Shown here: piece after piece, positions 9,753 through 18,559 of the stretch
Numbering within the stretch: the first letter of the stretch is position 1
Layout of the letters: each line of letters begins with the position of its first letter
NCBI GenBank assembly: GCA_041662605.1
Contig: JBAZSD010000007.1
Span: forward strand, 110,431 to 174,430
Reading direction: 5' to 3'
Length of the DNA stretch: 64,000 bases
Source: Desulfomonilaceae bacterium
Lineage (GTDB): Bacteria > Desulfobacterota > Desulfomonilia > Desulfomonilales > Desulfomonilaceae
Program-made: the position numbers and the translations under genes
The notes under the pieces: model-generated
Told to the model about the DNA's origin: nothing
Seen by the model: the letters and a program-made list of their open reading frames with translations, nothing else
Databases searched by the model: none

Positions 9753-11051
9753 TCAAACAGAAGCCAAAGCATTATCAAGGTCCTCGAGAATGTCTTCAAT
9801 GTCTTCGATACCTACGGAAAGCCTTATCATTTCATCCGGGATCCCAGCCAGAAGGCGTTGTTCATTAGAAAGCTGAGAATGAGTTGTGCTGGCTGGATGA
9901 ATCACGAGACTCTTGGCGTCTCCCACGTTGGCAAGATGGGAAAACAACTTTAGACCACCCATGAACTTCTTGGCAGCTTCCGTCTTTCCCTTAATCCCAA
10001 AAACCACGACACTGCCCCCGCAGCCATTTCTGAAATATTTCAGAACCTTGGGGTAGGACGGTTCGGATTCCAGCCCTGGGTATTTAACCCATTCTACTCC
10101 CTGATGCTTTTCCAGATGCCGAGCCACAGCGATAGAGTTGGCGCAATGGCGCTCCATCCTGAGAGACAATGTTTCCAATCCTTGGAGAAAGATCCAGGAG
10201 TTGTCCGGGCTTATGCATGCGCCCATATTTCTCAATGGAACCAGCCTCATTCTTAAAATATAGGCCATATTACTCATAGGCCCCAAATCATGGGCAAATC
10301 TTAACCCATGGTAGGACGGTTCGGGATCATTGAATAACCTGAATTTCTTGTCGGTCCAGTCAAATGTTCCGGAATCCACAACAACTCCGCCTATAGCAGT
10401 CCCATGCCCACCAATCCATTTGGTCAAAGAATGCACAACTATGTCCGCTCCAAATTCAATAGGTCTGAAAATGTAGGGGGTTGTAAAAGTTGAGTCTACA
10501 ATTAAGGGCACATGAGCCTTTTTCGCGACCTGACTGATTTCCAAAAAATCCGGCACACATAACTCAGGGTTCCCAATGGTTTCAATGAAAATCGCCCTTG
10601 TCTTGGAATTTACAGAGTTGGCAAAGGCTTCAGCGTCACCACAATCTACAAAGCGAGTCTTGATTCCGAATTGCGGCAAAATGTCCTGAAACAGGGTGAA
10701 GGTCCCTCCATACAGATGTCTTGAGGCTAATAGCTCATATCCCTGCTCAATTACATTGATGATTGAATAGAAGACGGCTGCACTCCCGGAAGCCAAAGCC
10801 AAGCCTCCGACTCCCCCTTCGAGAGCCGCCATCCTATTTTCAAGCACATCCGTAGTAGGGTTCATGATCCTAGTATAAATATTCCCCAGTTCTTTAAGCC
10901 CAAAAAGATTGGCGGCATGCTGGGTATCTTTAAATACATAAGAGGAAGTCCTGTGAATCGGCACTGCGCGTGATAGAGTCGAAGGGTCCGGCGTTTGACC
11001 TGCGTGTATCGCCAAGGTATCGAAACCATATCCTGTTTTTTGCTTGTCCAC
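9753..11051 (-). CDS. metY: O-acetylhomoserine sulfhydrylase (MetY-type, PLP enzyme)
   Basis: This 432-residue member of the Cys/Met-metabolism PLP family likely makes homocysteine from O-acetyl- or O-succinylhomoserine and sulfide. It has the pyridoxal lysine in HSLTKWIGGHGT (Lys211), the N-terminal TLAIHAGQ signature, YTRIMNPT and the ASGSAAVF cofactor-phosphate region. The length fits MetY (about 430) better than cystathionine gamma-synthase (about 385). The start is a GTG at 11051 with AGGAGG nine bases upstream. I looked for a SAM riboswitch in the leader and did not recognise one. Confidence 0.92.
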   Translation of the reverse strand: MDKQKTGYGFDTLAIHAGQTPDPSTLSRAVPIHRTSSYVFKDTQHAANLFGLKELGNIYTRIMNPTTDVLENRMAALEGGVGGLALASGSAAVFYSIINVIEQGYELLASRHLYGGTFTLFQDILPQFGIKTRFVDCGDAEAFANSVNSKTRAIFIETIGNPELCVPDFLEISQVAKKAHVPLIVDSTFTTPYIFRPIEFGADIVVHSLTKWIGGHGTAIGGVVVDSGTFDWTDKKFRLFNDPEPSYHGLRFAHDLGPMSNMAYILRMRLVPLRNMGACISPDNSWIFLQGLETLSLRMERHCANSIAVARHLEKHQGVEWVKYPGLESEPSYPKVLKYFRNGCGGSVVVFGIKGKTEAAKKFMGGLKLFSHLANVGDAKSLVIHPASTTHSQLSNEQRLLAGIPDEMIRLSVGIEDIEDILEDLDNALASV

Positions 11052-11394
11052 CCTTTTGTCCTCCTAAATTATTAAAGTCTCAACAGGGCGAGATATTCCG
11101 GCCGACTGATCAGGTATTAATTCTGGAGTTGCCTTTTCTATTTTCAACCAAAGCATGCCTGAAAGAGGGACGGTCAAGCCAATCACCCATCGCTTCGTTG
11201 GGCTAACAATACCATAAAGAGCGTCACTATATTAAAATATAACTTAATCCAGCCAAGTGCGAGAAACATGTGAAAATTTAATCGACGTACCAGTATTTTG
11301 CTAAAATTTTTACCCATGACCTTGCTGTTTTTGATGGCTCAAACAGACACATGTTTCCTTGACAAAATTTGTAATATCGAATAATTAGTCTATC
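11052..11394. other. Divergent promoter region between metY and a sensor kinase operon
   Basis: This 343-base AT-rich spacer carries the metY leader on the minus strand and a promoter candidate for the kinase operon on the plus strand (11359-11385). No small gene or known riboswitch fold was recognised. Confidence 0.6.
11359..11385 (+). promoter_or_regulatory. Candidate promoter of the kinase operon, possibly leaderless
   Basis: A perfect TTGACA (11359-11364) and AATAAT (11380-11385) are 15 bases apart. Transcription would begin at about 11392, only a few bases before the ATG at 11395, and no ribosome site precedes that ATG. Either the mRNA is leaderless or the true start of the protein is further in. 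Confidence 0.4.
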
Positions 11395-13341
11395 ATGTTA
11401 AACCAATTTATAATAGAACTTGAGAAGCGAACAAAGATTGAAAGCCTGTTCTCCAAGTTCAATAAATTATTTTATTGGAGTGTTGATTCACCCTATTTTT
11501 CAGATGAAGCTTTCTCGAAACTTCTAAATATTATAGAAGTCGGAGGACGTTCATCCTTGAATGTCGCGATTCAGGCAGGAGTCCGATGGGCCAATTCCGT
11601 CCAGAGAATGTCTCTGAGAAAGGCCATTTATTCACGAGGTTTCATTACGCCGGCCTGCCTGTGGGCGTACAGGAGCCTCAGAGGAAGCCATGAGCCGTGC
11701 CTGAGGAATTTCGAAGCAACGGAAATGAGTTTTATGCAGATTTTACTGCTGCGCCACATTGATCCCTCCAATTCCGTTCCGTTTCTGATCGAAACTTTTC
11801 AAAACAGATCCGACACTCCAGAGGAGTTGAAAGAACTCTCCAGACTGTGCCTCATCACAATTCTTAACAACGGAATAGCTCCGGATCTATTGAAAGCCCT
11901 CCGCACGCGTTATCCCAGGATTGACGTTTTGCACAATTTGAGGACAGCTATTCCTGGAAGAGGAACTGTTGGAAAAAGGGCGCCCACTTGTGGGGCAGAC
12001 GATTTTCACCAACTGGTGAGGTCTGTTCTGGAGGTGAGAGAACTCTCGTCTTTCACCAGAGTTCTTTACCTCACATGGCTATTCTACGTTCCTTTGTCGG
12101 ACACGGATTACTCACAATTGTGGCTAACTCCGGCGGATCGGAATTATTTCCGAATGCTAGGGGGATCAGGAATCATTGATAGGTCGGGTGGCGGCTACAT
12201 ATTAACCTCGGACTTGTCCAAACGGGGAATGGCCAAAAGATTCCTGTATGAAACTTATCCACTAGCAAAAGAATCAATCCAGAAATCCAAAACCGCAAAG
12301 ATTAAAGAAGAAAGAGAGCGCCGGGTTAAGACGACAGAATTGGACAGACAGGGCCTTGAAATGTCCCCTGATGGTATCATATGCATAGATCAACCCAAGT
12401 CTCTCTATTACATGAATCCGGCGGCTGAACGAACGCTTCAGACTGAAAACTGGCTACGCATGACTCTTTTCGGATCAATTTCATTTGAAGACGCAGTTCG
12501 TAAGTATTCAAAGGAAAAAGTTATAACTAATATTAGAAAGTCAGGATTTGACAAAGGAGTGTCTGCTCAGATCTTTGGAGACAGGATTTCTCTGGAATCG
12601 CGAGGAAAGCATTTTGATGTGGAACTTGGACCGCAGGTGATACTCATCAGGAACACTACCGATCAGAACCTTATAAATAAGGAGATTGGTAAACTATACC
12701 GACACGAGCTTTCCGCTGCGATTGATGTGATAGGGATAGGTATTGACAGCGCAAAACGACTTGCGCTTGAAGGATCAATCAACGAATCGGTTAAGATTCT
12801 GGACCAGATAGAAAACAAGCGTTTGGAACTTTTTCACATGCTGGAAGAGAGGATCGATTTTATCAGGTTGCATTCCGATTCATTTCAAGTCAGACCATTA
12901 TGTGTCAACCTGAATCTTCTAGTGGATAAATGTGTCTCAAATTATGCGGAGGCTGCAACCAGCAAAGGAGTCAGCATACAGTCCAATCATCTCGAGGAGC
13001 ATGGAATATTTGTGTCGGGTGAGGAAAGATTTCTAAAAAGAGCGGTAGATAACCTGATCAGAAACGCTGTAAAGTTTTGTGACCACGGCGGTAAAGTTGA
13101 GATTCGCCTGGACATGTCATTGAAAGATGCGATTTGTACGGTGGAGGACGATGGCCCAGGAATACCTCCGGCGCATCTGGGCAAAATATTTCAACTAGGC
13201 TTTACTACCGGCGGTAGCGGTCGTGGACTTTATCTTGCGAGAAAAATAGCTAAGGCGCACGGTGGGCGTCTGGAAGTTAGAAGCTCTCTAGGGAATGGGG
13301 CCTGTTTTACCTTGACGCTTCCCAGAATGTTGGAGAATTGA
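11395..13341 (+). CDS. PAS-type sensor histidine kinase with an unusual N-terminal domain
   Basis: The protein has 648 residues. Residues 1-310 are a helical domain of unknown family, without membrane segments. Residues about 318-420 look like a PAS fold (MSPDGIICIDQPKSLYYMNPAAE). A dimerisation region around YRHELSAAID (about 440) offers a candidate phospho-His. The C-terminal ATPase domain has the N box NLIRNAVKFC, G1 EDDGPGIPP and G2 GRGLYLARK. It should be a cytoplasmic sensor kinase. The next gene, a response-regulator/kinase hybrid, starts three bases after its stop, so the two almost surely work together. The start codon is uncertain because there is no Shine-Dalgarno sequence. Confidence 0.85.
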   Translation: MLNQFIIELEKRTKIESLFSKFNKLFYWSVDSPYFSDEAFSKLLNIIEVGGRSSLNVAIQAGVRWANSVQRMSLRKAIYSRGFITPACLWAYRSLRGSHEPCLRNFEATEMSFMQILLLRHIDPSNSVPFLIETFQNRSDTPEELKELSRLCLITILNNGIAPDLLKALRTRYPRIDVLHNLRTAIPGRGTVGKRAPTCGADDFHQLVRSVLEVRELSSFTRVLYLTWLFYVPLSDTDYSQLWLTPADRNYFRMLGGSGIIDRSGGGYILTSDLSKRGMAKRFLYETYPLAKESIQKSKTAKIKEERERRVKTTELDRQGLEMSPDGIICIDQPKSLYYMNPAAERTLQTENWLRMTLFGSISFEDAVRKYSKEKVITNIRKSGFDKGVSAQIFGDRISLESRGKHFDVELGPQVILIRNTTDQNLINKEIGKLYRHELSAAIDVIGIGIDSAKRLALEGSINESVKILDQIENKRLELFHMLEERIDFIRLHSDSFQVRPLCVNLNLLVDKCVSNYAEAATSKGVSIQSNHLEEHGIFVSGEERFLKRAVDNLIRNAVKFCDHGGKVEIRLDMSLKDAICTVEDDGPGIPPAHLGKIFQLGFTTGGSGRGLYLARKIAKAHGGRLEVRSSLGNGACFTLTLPRMLEN

Positions 13342-13344
13342 CCT

Positions 13345-14463
13345 ATGGCCAGACTCTCGCTCTTGCTAGCCGATGACGAAGATCTGATCAGGCAGAGGGT
13401 AGGGCTGATGTTAGGAGATTCTTTCTCCATAGAGGAAGCTTCAACAGCCAAGACGGCCAGAGAAGCCGCATCAAAGGGTTATGACATCATATTATTGGAC
13501 ATCATGTTTCCGGACGGAAATGGTGTTGAAATATGCCGAGAAATTAAGAAGGCCAACCCTCACAGTACGATTGTCATTAGCTCTTCTATGGAAACTCTCG
13601 ACGCTTGGAACCAGGCTTTTGAAGCTGGGGCAGACGGGTATCTTCAGAAACGAGAACTGCTTAACACTGATCCTCGGAAAATTGTCCTTATGATCAATAG
13701 CCTTGTCGAACGTAACAGGTTGCGTAAACAGGCTGAAGAGATAAACAAAAGACAGACCCAACTGCTTTCAGTGCTTACTCACGATGTTCGCGCCCCTTTT
13801 CAGGCTCTACTTGGTACCATGGAATTGCTCCGGAAAAGCGACATTCCCCAGTCACTGTGTGACAATGTGGACAGGATGTTCAAGTCAGCCAAGACGCAAT
13901 TGACTTTCATTAATTCACTCCTGGAACTGCTTCGGTTGGAATCGCGGGTCGCTGAACTCAGGCTGTTCCCAACAGATCTCAACTTGGCGGTGAACCAGAG
14001 TATTCAGACAATGAACACATTAGCGGTAGCGAAGAATATTAGTGTTCAGTCTGAACTGGCTCGTGATCTACCAAAAATCTCGGGCGATATTGGCCAGGTG
14101 ACCCGGGTAATGAATAATTTGTTGAGTAATGGCATCAAGTTCACTGAACGAGGGGGTATGATAAAGGTAACGACTAGAAAATCCCTGAGAGAAAGCGTAA
14201 ATGGGGTTGAAGCGGTTGTTGAGGACAATGGCGTAGGTGTCAGCGTTCAAGAAAGGCCCAAACTCTTTGCGCCCTTTCATCGTGGTCGAGAAAAAGGAAC
14301 CGATGGAGAGATTGGTTCTGGGTTGGGGCTTTCGATCTGTAGAGAAATAATGGCACTGCACAGAGGATCTATAGAATTGGACGGTTCCCCGGTCAACGGA
14401 AGCGTGTTCAGGCTTTGGTTTCCAATTGCTCAGAGCCATAGCAGAGTAGCAAAAGAGACATGA
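13345..14463 (+). CDS. Hybrid response regulator-histidine kinase (receiver first)
   Basis: The protein has 372 residues. An N-terminal receiver domain carries the acidic pocket at D10/D11 and the phospho-acceptor D52 (IILLDIMFPDG). Lys102 follows in LQKRE. A short helix (about 115-140) leads into a HisKA domain with phospho-His146 (LTHDVRAP), then a HATPase domain with N box NNLLSNGIKF, G1 EDNGVGV and G2 GSGLGLSIC. A receiver placed in front of a kinase suggests that the upstream kinase sets the activity of this one. There is no DNA-binding output, so a further regulator must lie elsewhere. It overlaps the lipoprotein gene by ATGA. Confidence 0.9.
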   Translation: MARLSLLLADDEDLIRQRVGLMLGDSFSIEEASTAKTAREAASKGYDIILLDIMFPDGNGVEICREIKKANPHSTIVISSSMETLDAWNQAFEAGADGYLQKRELLNTDPRKIVLMINSLVERNRLRKQAEEINKRQTQLLSVLTHDVRAPFQALLGTMELLRKSDIPQSLCDNVDRMFKSAKTQLTFINSLLELLRLESRVAELRLFPTDLNLAVNQSIQTMNTLAVAKNISVQSELARDLPKISGDIGQVTRVMNNLLSNGIKFTERGGMIKVTTRKSLRESVNGVEAVVEDNGVGVSVQERPKLFAPFHRGREKGTDGEIGSGLGLSICREIMALHRGSIELDGSPVNGSVFRLWFPIAQSHSRVAKET

Positions 14464-15128
14464 AATTGAACTATTGCCCACTTCGCTTGTCTTCGCCATT
14501 GAAGCCAACAATTCGGAGCTTCACAATCATTTTCTTCCTCGATGTGGTCTGCTGCCTTTTGCTCGCTAGTTGTGACGTTGCGCCTGTGAAACCTGAAGAA
14601 GTTTTTATGCTTTACAGGGAAAGAATGAACACCGAAAAAGTTCAGGATGCGAGAAATCTTCTTTCCCCCGCCTCTCTCGAACTTGTGAAACAAATAGACC
14701 AACGATACAAGTTGGGGCAACCCCCTGAAAAACTGGCTCTCTTAAATATTCTGGACCCCGTCTCTCCTCCTGTCTTGGTGAAAACGGATGAAGGACTGGC
14801 CATCTTGCAGGTCAGGACATTAAAAGGAGCTTCACGTCTCATACGATTAACCCGCACAGACTCCAAGTCCCCATGGAAAATAGATCTGACCGAAGAACTC
14901 AAATCCTTACAGCTATTCCTTGAAGCCAAGGAGGCCCTCAGTGGTTTGCAACAGCAAGCGGGAGAATTTGCGGCTTCGTGGAAGGCTCTCGATAACCAGT
15001 TGGAAAAAATGGGCGGCCCAGAGGCAGAGCCAAAAGTTCAGCCTCAGGTCAAAGATATGAATCAAAAGCCGGTCAGGATGAAGCCTCCAACCAAACAAAT
15101 GAAAAAAGACGAGAAGAAATCACGCTGA
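14460..15128 (+). CDS. Putative lipoprotein in the kinase operon, unknown
   Basis: The protein has 222 residues. A hydrophobic segment (about 21-37) ends in a lipobox LLAS-C38, which predicts a lipid-anchored periplasmic protein. The body is a compact alpha/beta region. The C-terminus is a charged Lys/Pro/Gln-rich tail (MKPPTKQMKK) that looks disordered. The start ATG overlaps the stop of the hybrid kinase (ATGA), so it is translationally coupled. It may be the envelope sensor or the output target of the two kinases. I do not recognise the family. Confidence 0.75.
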   Translation: MKLNYCPLRLSSPLKPTIRSFTIIFFLDVVCCLLLASCDVAPVKPEEVFMLYRERMNTEKVQDARNLLSPASLELVKQIDQRYKLGQPPEKLALLNILDPVSPPVLVKTDEGLAILQVRTLKGASRLIRLTRTDSKSPWKIDLTEELKSLQLFLEAKEALSGLQQQAGEFAASWKALDNQLEKMGGPEAEPKVQPQVKDMNQKPVRMKPPTKQMKKDEKKSR

Positions 15129-15158
15129 AATGAAGCGTTCTTTTGACCTTTCGAATTG

Positions 15159-16607
15159 CTACTTAGGGGAGTCACGCAACTTTTCAAGCTCAGATGTGAG
15201 GATCCCATTGACCAATTGTGGGTTCGCCTTACCACGCGTGGCTTTCATGGTCTGCCCCACAAAAAATCCCATTAACTGGGTCTTGCCTTCCAAAAAGCGA
15301 GACACCTCTGTAGGGTTATCCTTTAATATTTTAACGATGATTCCTGACAACTCTGAAACATCTGAAACCTGAATCAGTCCTTTATCTTTGACTATTTGAG
15401 CAGGACTCTTGCCCGAAATCCACATCTCCTCAAAGACCGTTTTTCCAATTTTTCCTGATATCGTGCCGTCCTCGATCATCTTGAGAAGATCCGCAAGATC
15501 TTTTGGCTGGACAGGGGCTGAGGCTACTGATGAATCCTGTCCCTTCAATACCCTCATAAACTCGGTCATCATCCAGTTGCTGACAGATTTGGGATTTGGG
15601 AAAATGGTGACGGTGTTTTCAAAATACTGAGCTAGTGAACGTTCCGAAGTTAATACTCCTGCATCATACTCCGGTATCCCAAAATCCATCACAAATCTAT
15701 CTTTCTTTTCCCGAGGGAGTTCAGGCAAAGAAGCCCTCATCTTCTCAACAAGCTCTGGCTCGACCCTCAGTGGAAGGAGATCCGGATCCGGAAAATAACG
15801 GTAGTCGTGGGCTTGTTCTTTGCTTCTCATTGAAACCGTAGACCCGGTTGACGGGTCGAACAGCCGCGTTTCTTGGACTATTGCGCCGCCATTTCCCAAA
15901 ACTTCAGTATGTCTCTCTATTTCGTATTGAAGCCCTTTTTGGACATTCTTGAATGAGTTCATGTTTTTCAATTCTGTTTTCGTTCCAAGCGCAGTCTGTC
16001 CAAAGGGTCTAATAGACACATTTGCGTCACACCTGAAGCTGCCTTCTTCCATATTGCCGTCACAGATTCCAAGGTAAACGAGGATCGAATGTAAGGTCCT
16101 CAGATAAGCCGAAGCCTCTTCTGGTGTACGCATGTCTGGTTCCGAGACTATCTCTATGAGTGGAACCCCTGTTCTATTCAAATCTACATAGGAAACAGGC
16201 TTCCTTTCGTCATGGATAAGTTTACCAGCGTCCTCCTCCATATGTATACGGGTAATTCCTATTTTCCTTGTGCCCTCGGTTGTGTCCACTTCGATCCACC
16301 CATATTCGGCCACAGGCAGTTCATATTGAGATATTTGGTAGTTTTTAGGCAGATCCGGATAATAGTAGTTTTTTCTGGCAAACCGACTAATTTCATTTAT
16401 CCGACAGTTACAAGCAAGAGCCATCAGAACCGTGTATTCAAGGGCTTTTCGATTCAGGACCGGAAGTGAGCCCGGCATGCCCAGACAAATGGGGCATGTG
16501 TTTGAGTTCGGTTCATTCCCAAATTTAGTTGTGCAAGAGCAAAAAGCCTTTGAGTCGGTGAGAAGTTGAGCGTGTATTTCCAAACCGATTACTGTTTCGA
16601 ATTCCAT
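15159..16607 (-). CDS. gatB: Asp-tRNA(Asn)/Glu-tRNA(Gln) amidotransferase subunit B
   Basis: This 482-residue protein is the tRNA-binding and kinase subunit that activates Glu-tRNA(Gln) or Asp-tRNA(Asn). It begins with the family signature FETVIGLEIHAQL. It has the Zn site pair CSCTTKF and CPICLGMPGSLPVLN, KNYYYPDLPKNYQISQY, and the C-terminal YqeY-like tail (MKATRGKANPQLV). Length and order are normal. It is the last gene of gatC-gatA-gatB, ten bases after gatA. The presence of this complex means at least one of Gln-tRNA or Asn-tRNA is made indirectly. Confidence 0.97.
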   Translation of the reverse strand: MEFETVIGLEIHAQLLTDSKAFCSCTTKFGNEPNSNTCPICLGMPGSLPVLNRKALEYTVLMALACNCRINEISRFARKNYYYPDLPKNYQISQYELPVAEYGWIEVDTTEGTRKIGITRIHMEEDAGKLIHDERKPVSYVDLNRTGVPLIEIVSEPDMRTPEEASAYLRTLHSILVYLGICDGNMEEGSFRCDANVSIRPFGQTALGTKTELKNMNSFKNVQKGLQYEIERHTEVLGNGGAIVQETRLFDPSTGSTVSMRSKEQAHDYRYFPDPDLLPLRVEPELVEKMRASLPELPREKKDRFVMDFGIPEYDAGVLTSERSLAQYFENTVTIFPNPKSVSNWMMTEFMRVLKGQDSSVASAPVQPKDLADLLKMIEDGTISGKIGKTVFEEMWISGKSPAQIVKDKGLIQVSDVSELSGIIVKILKDNPTEVSRFLEGKTQLMGFFVGQTMKATRGKANPQLVNGILTSELEKLRDSPK

Positions 16608-16617
16608 GATTCGCTTC

Positions 16618-18078
16618 CTATATGGTGGGACGTCTCAGGTGAAAATCTGTTTCTTTCTGAAAGGCTGCGACTAATTGTACAAGTTTGGATTCCCCAAAAT
16701 GTGGGGCGATAAGTTGCATCCCTATGGGCAGGCCTGTGCCTGAAAAGCCGGCGGGGCAGGATATACCCGGGAGTCCGGCCATGTTTACTGGAATAGTAAA
16801 AACATCGGTCAAATACATTTCTATTGGATCATCCATTTTCTCCCCGATGTTAAAGGCCGGAGCAGGGGCTACGGGAGCAAAGATTGCGTCACATGATTCA
16901 AACGCCCGTTTGAAGTCTTTCGTAATGAGAGTTCTTATCTTGGCGGCTTTTAAGTAATAGGCGTCGTAATATCCCGATGACAGAGCATAAGTCCCCAACA
17001 TTATCCGACGCTTTACTTCCGGACCAAACCCCTCAGCCCTGGTTTTGCAATACATGTCTATCATACTCTCGAAATCCTTGGACCGATGACCATACTTGAC
17101 ACCGTCATATCTAGCCAGATTGGAAGACGCCTCCGAAGGAGCGATAACGTAATAGGCCGCGATTCCATAATTTAACGAAGGCAAAGACATGTCGACAAAT
17201 TTAACCCCGAGCTTTTCAAGAACGTCTCTTGCGGACCGTAAACTTTTTTCAACATCCTGGTTTCCAAGCTTATCGAAAAATTCGACCGGAACGCCCAATG
17301 TCAAACCAGCGACATCCTTGTTCAGAAAAGAGGTAAAATCGGGATGTGTCATAGGGACAGAAGTCGAATCCATCGGATCATGGCGGCACAAAAGGTTCAA
17401 AAGCAGGGCTATGTCAGAAATATCTCGGCCAAATGGGCCAATTTGATCAAGACTCGATGCGTATGCGACCAATCCAAAGCGTGAAACTGCGCCATAGGTG
17501 GGTTTGATGCCCGTAACTCCGCAAAACGCCGCAGGCAGACGAATCGATCCACCCGTGTCCGAACCGAGCGCCACGGTAGCCTGACCGCAAGCGACTGCCG
17601 CCGCTGAACCCCCGCTCGATCCTCCCGGAATCTTATCTGTATCCCAGGGATTCTTGGTTGGTCCCCAACAGGAAGTTTCAGTCGAGGAGCCCATAGCGAA
17701 TTCGTCCATGTTAGCGCTCCCCAGAATCACCATGCCCTCATCCTTAATAGATTTGACGACTGTGGCATCATATGGAGGACTGAAGTTCGATAGAATCCGT
17801 GATCCGCACGTCGTTTTCTTATCCTGCAAACACATATTGTCTTTGATTGCGATAGGGATTCCGGTCAGGGAATGTCCTCTCCGTTCCTGAATGCGACGAT
17901 CCGCTTGCTCGGCCATGGCTAAGGCTAGATCGGGGTAAATACTAACGTACGAATGAATTTCCGATTCAACAGCATCGATTCTATCCAAAACTGACTTGGT
18001 TATTTCAACCGATGACGTTTTTTTGGAGGCCAAAAGGCCAGCAAGTTCGGTGGCGGTTTTTTCGTAAAGGTTGGACAC
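16618..18078 (-). CDS. gatA: Glu-tRNA(Gln) amidotransferase subunit A
   Basis: This 486-residue amidase-signature protein frees ammonia from glutamine for the GatB site. The Ser-cisSer-Lys catalytic set is intact: Lys79 in IAIKDN, and the two serines in PGGSSGGSAAAV and GSDTGGSIRLPA. ATG 18078 lies 40 bases after gatC. Nothing is unusual. Confidence 0.97.
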   Translation of the reverse strand: MSNLYEKTATELAGLLASKKTSSVEITKSVLDRIDAVESEIHSYVSIYPDLALAMAEQADRRIQERRGHSLTGIPIAIKDNMCLQDKKTTCGSRILSNFSPPYDATVVKSIKDEGMVILGSANMDEFAMGSSTETSCWGPTKNPWDTDKIPGGSSGGSAAAVACGQATVALGSDTGGSIRLPAAFCGVTGIKPTYGAVSRFGLVAYASSLDQIGPFGRDISDIALLLNLLCRHDPMDSTSVPMTHPDFTSFLNKDVAGLTLGVPVEFFDKLGNQDVEKSLRSARDVLEKLGVKFVDMSLPSLNYGIAAYYVIAPSEASSNLARYDGVKYGHRSKDFESMIDMYCKTRAEGFGPEVKRRIMLGTYALSSGYYDAYYLKAAKIRTLITKDFKRAFESCDAIFAPVAPAPAFNIGEKMDDPIEMYLTDVFTIPVNMAGLPGISCPAGFSGTGLPIGMQLIAPHFGESKLVQLVAAFQKETDFHLRRPTI

Positions 18079-18118
18079 CTATCTTCCCCTCATGAGAATT
18101 CATGAACCAATCGATTGG

Positions 18119-18406
18119 TCATTCGATGATCTTCGGTACTAGAAACGATGAACCGTCAGTTGCAGGAGCGTTGGATAAAGACTTTTCAATCGGAAGTGAC
18201 GGTTTGACAACATCTTCCCTCAATGGCGTGAAAAGTTCTACCGGACCAGCCATGGGCTCGACATCATCAGTTGGGACAGCGGAAAGAGTATCCATATATT
18301 TCAGGATGTCATCCAGTTGCCCCATGTACTTCAGTTTTTCTTCTTTGGACAAAGCTAGTCTGCCGAGTATAGCGACGTAGTCAACTTGTTCAATCGTGAT
18401 TTTCAT
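18119..18406 (-). CDS. gatC: Glu-tRNA(Gln) amidotransferase subunit C
   Basis: This 95-residue protein clamps GatA to GatB. It has the standard pattern: VDYVAILGRLALSKEE near the start, then YMGQLDDILKYMDTLSAVPTDDV, and LREDVV. First gene of the gatCAB operon. Confidence 0.95.
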   Translation of the reverse strand: MKITIEQVDYVAILGRLALSKEEKLKYMGQLDDILKYMDTLSAVPTDDVEPMAGPVELFTPLREDVVKPSLPIEKSLSNAPATDGSSFLVPKIIE

Positions 18407-18559
18407 TTTCTACCGACCGGTGGTATTACCTTGTGATAAAAATGACTTGTTAATTCACATTAAACCTTGGGAACGGAACATGTCAAGTTTGGACTTGCCT
18501 GTTTATTGCGCCGGGATCAGTATTGGTTCTCACAACAATTAATTGCGCATGAACAAAGC

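Noticed and set aside
11052..11394. Possible SAM riboswitch upstream of metY
   Set aside because: The leader on the minus strand shows no recognisable SAM-I, SAM-II or SAM/SAH core motif; only a normal AGGAGG before the GTG.
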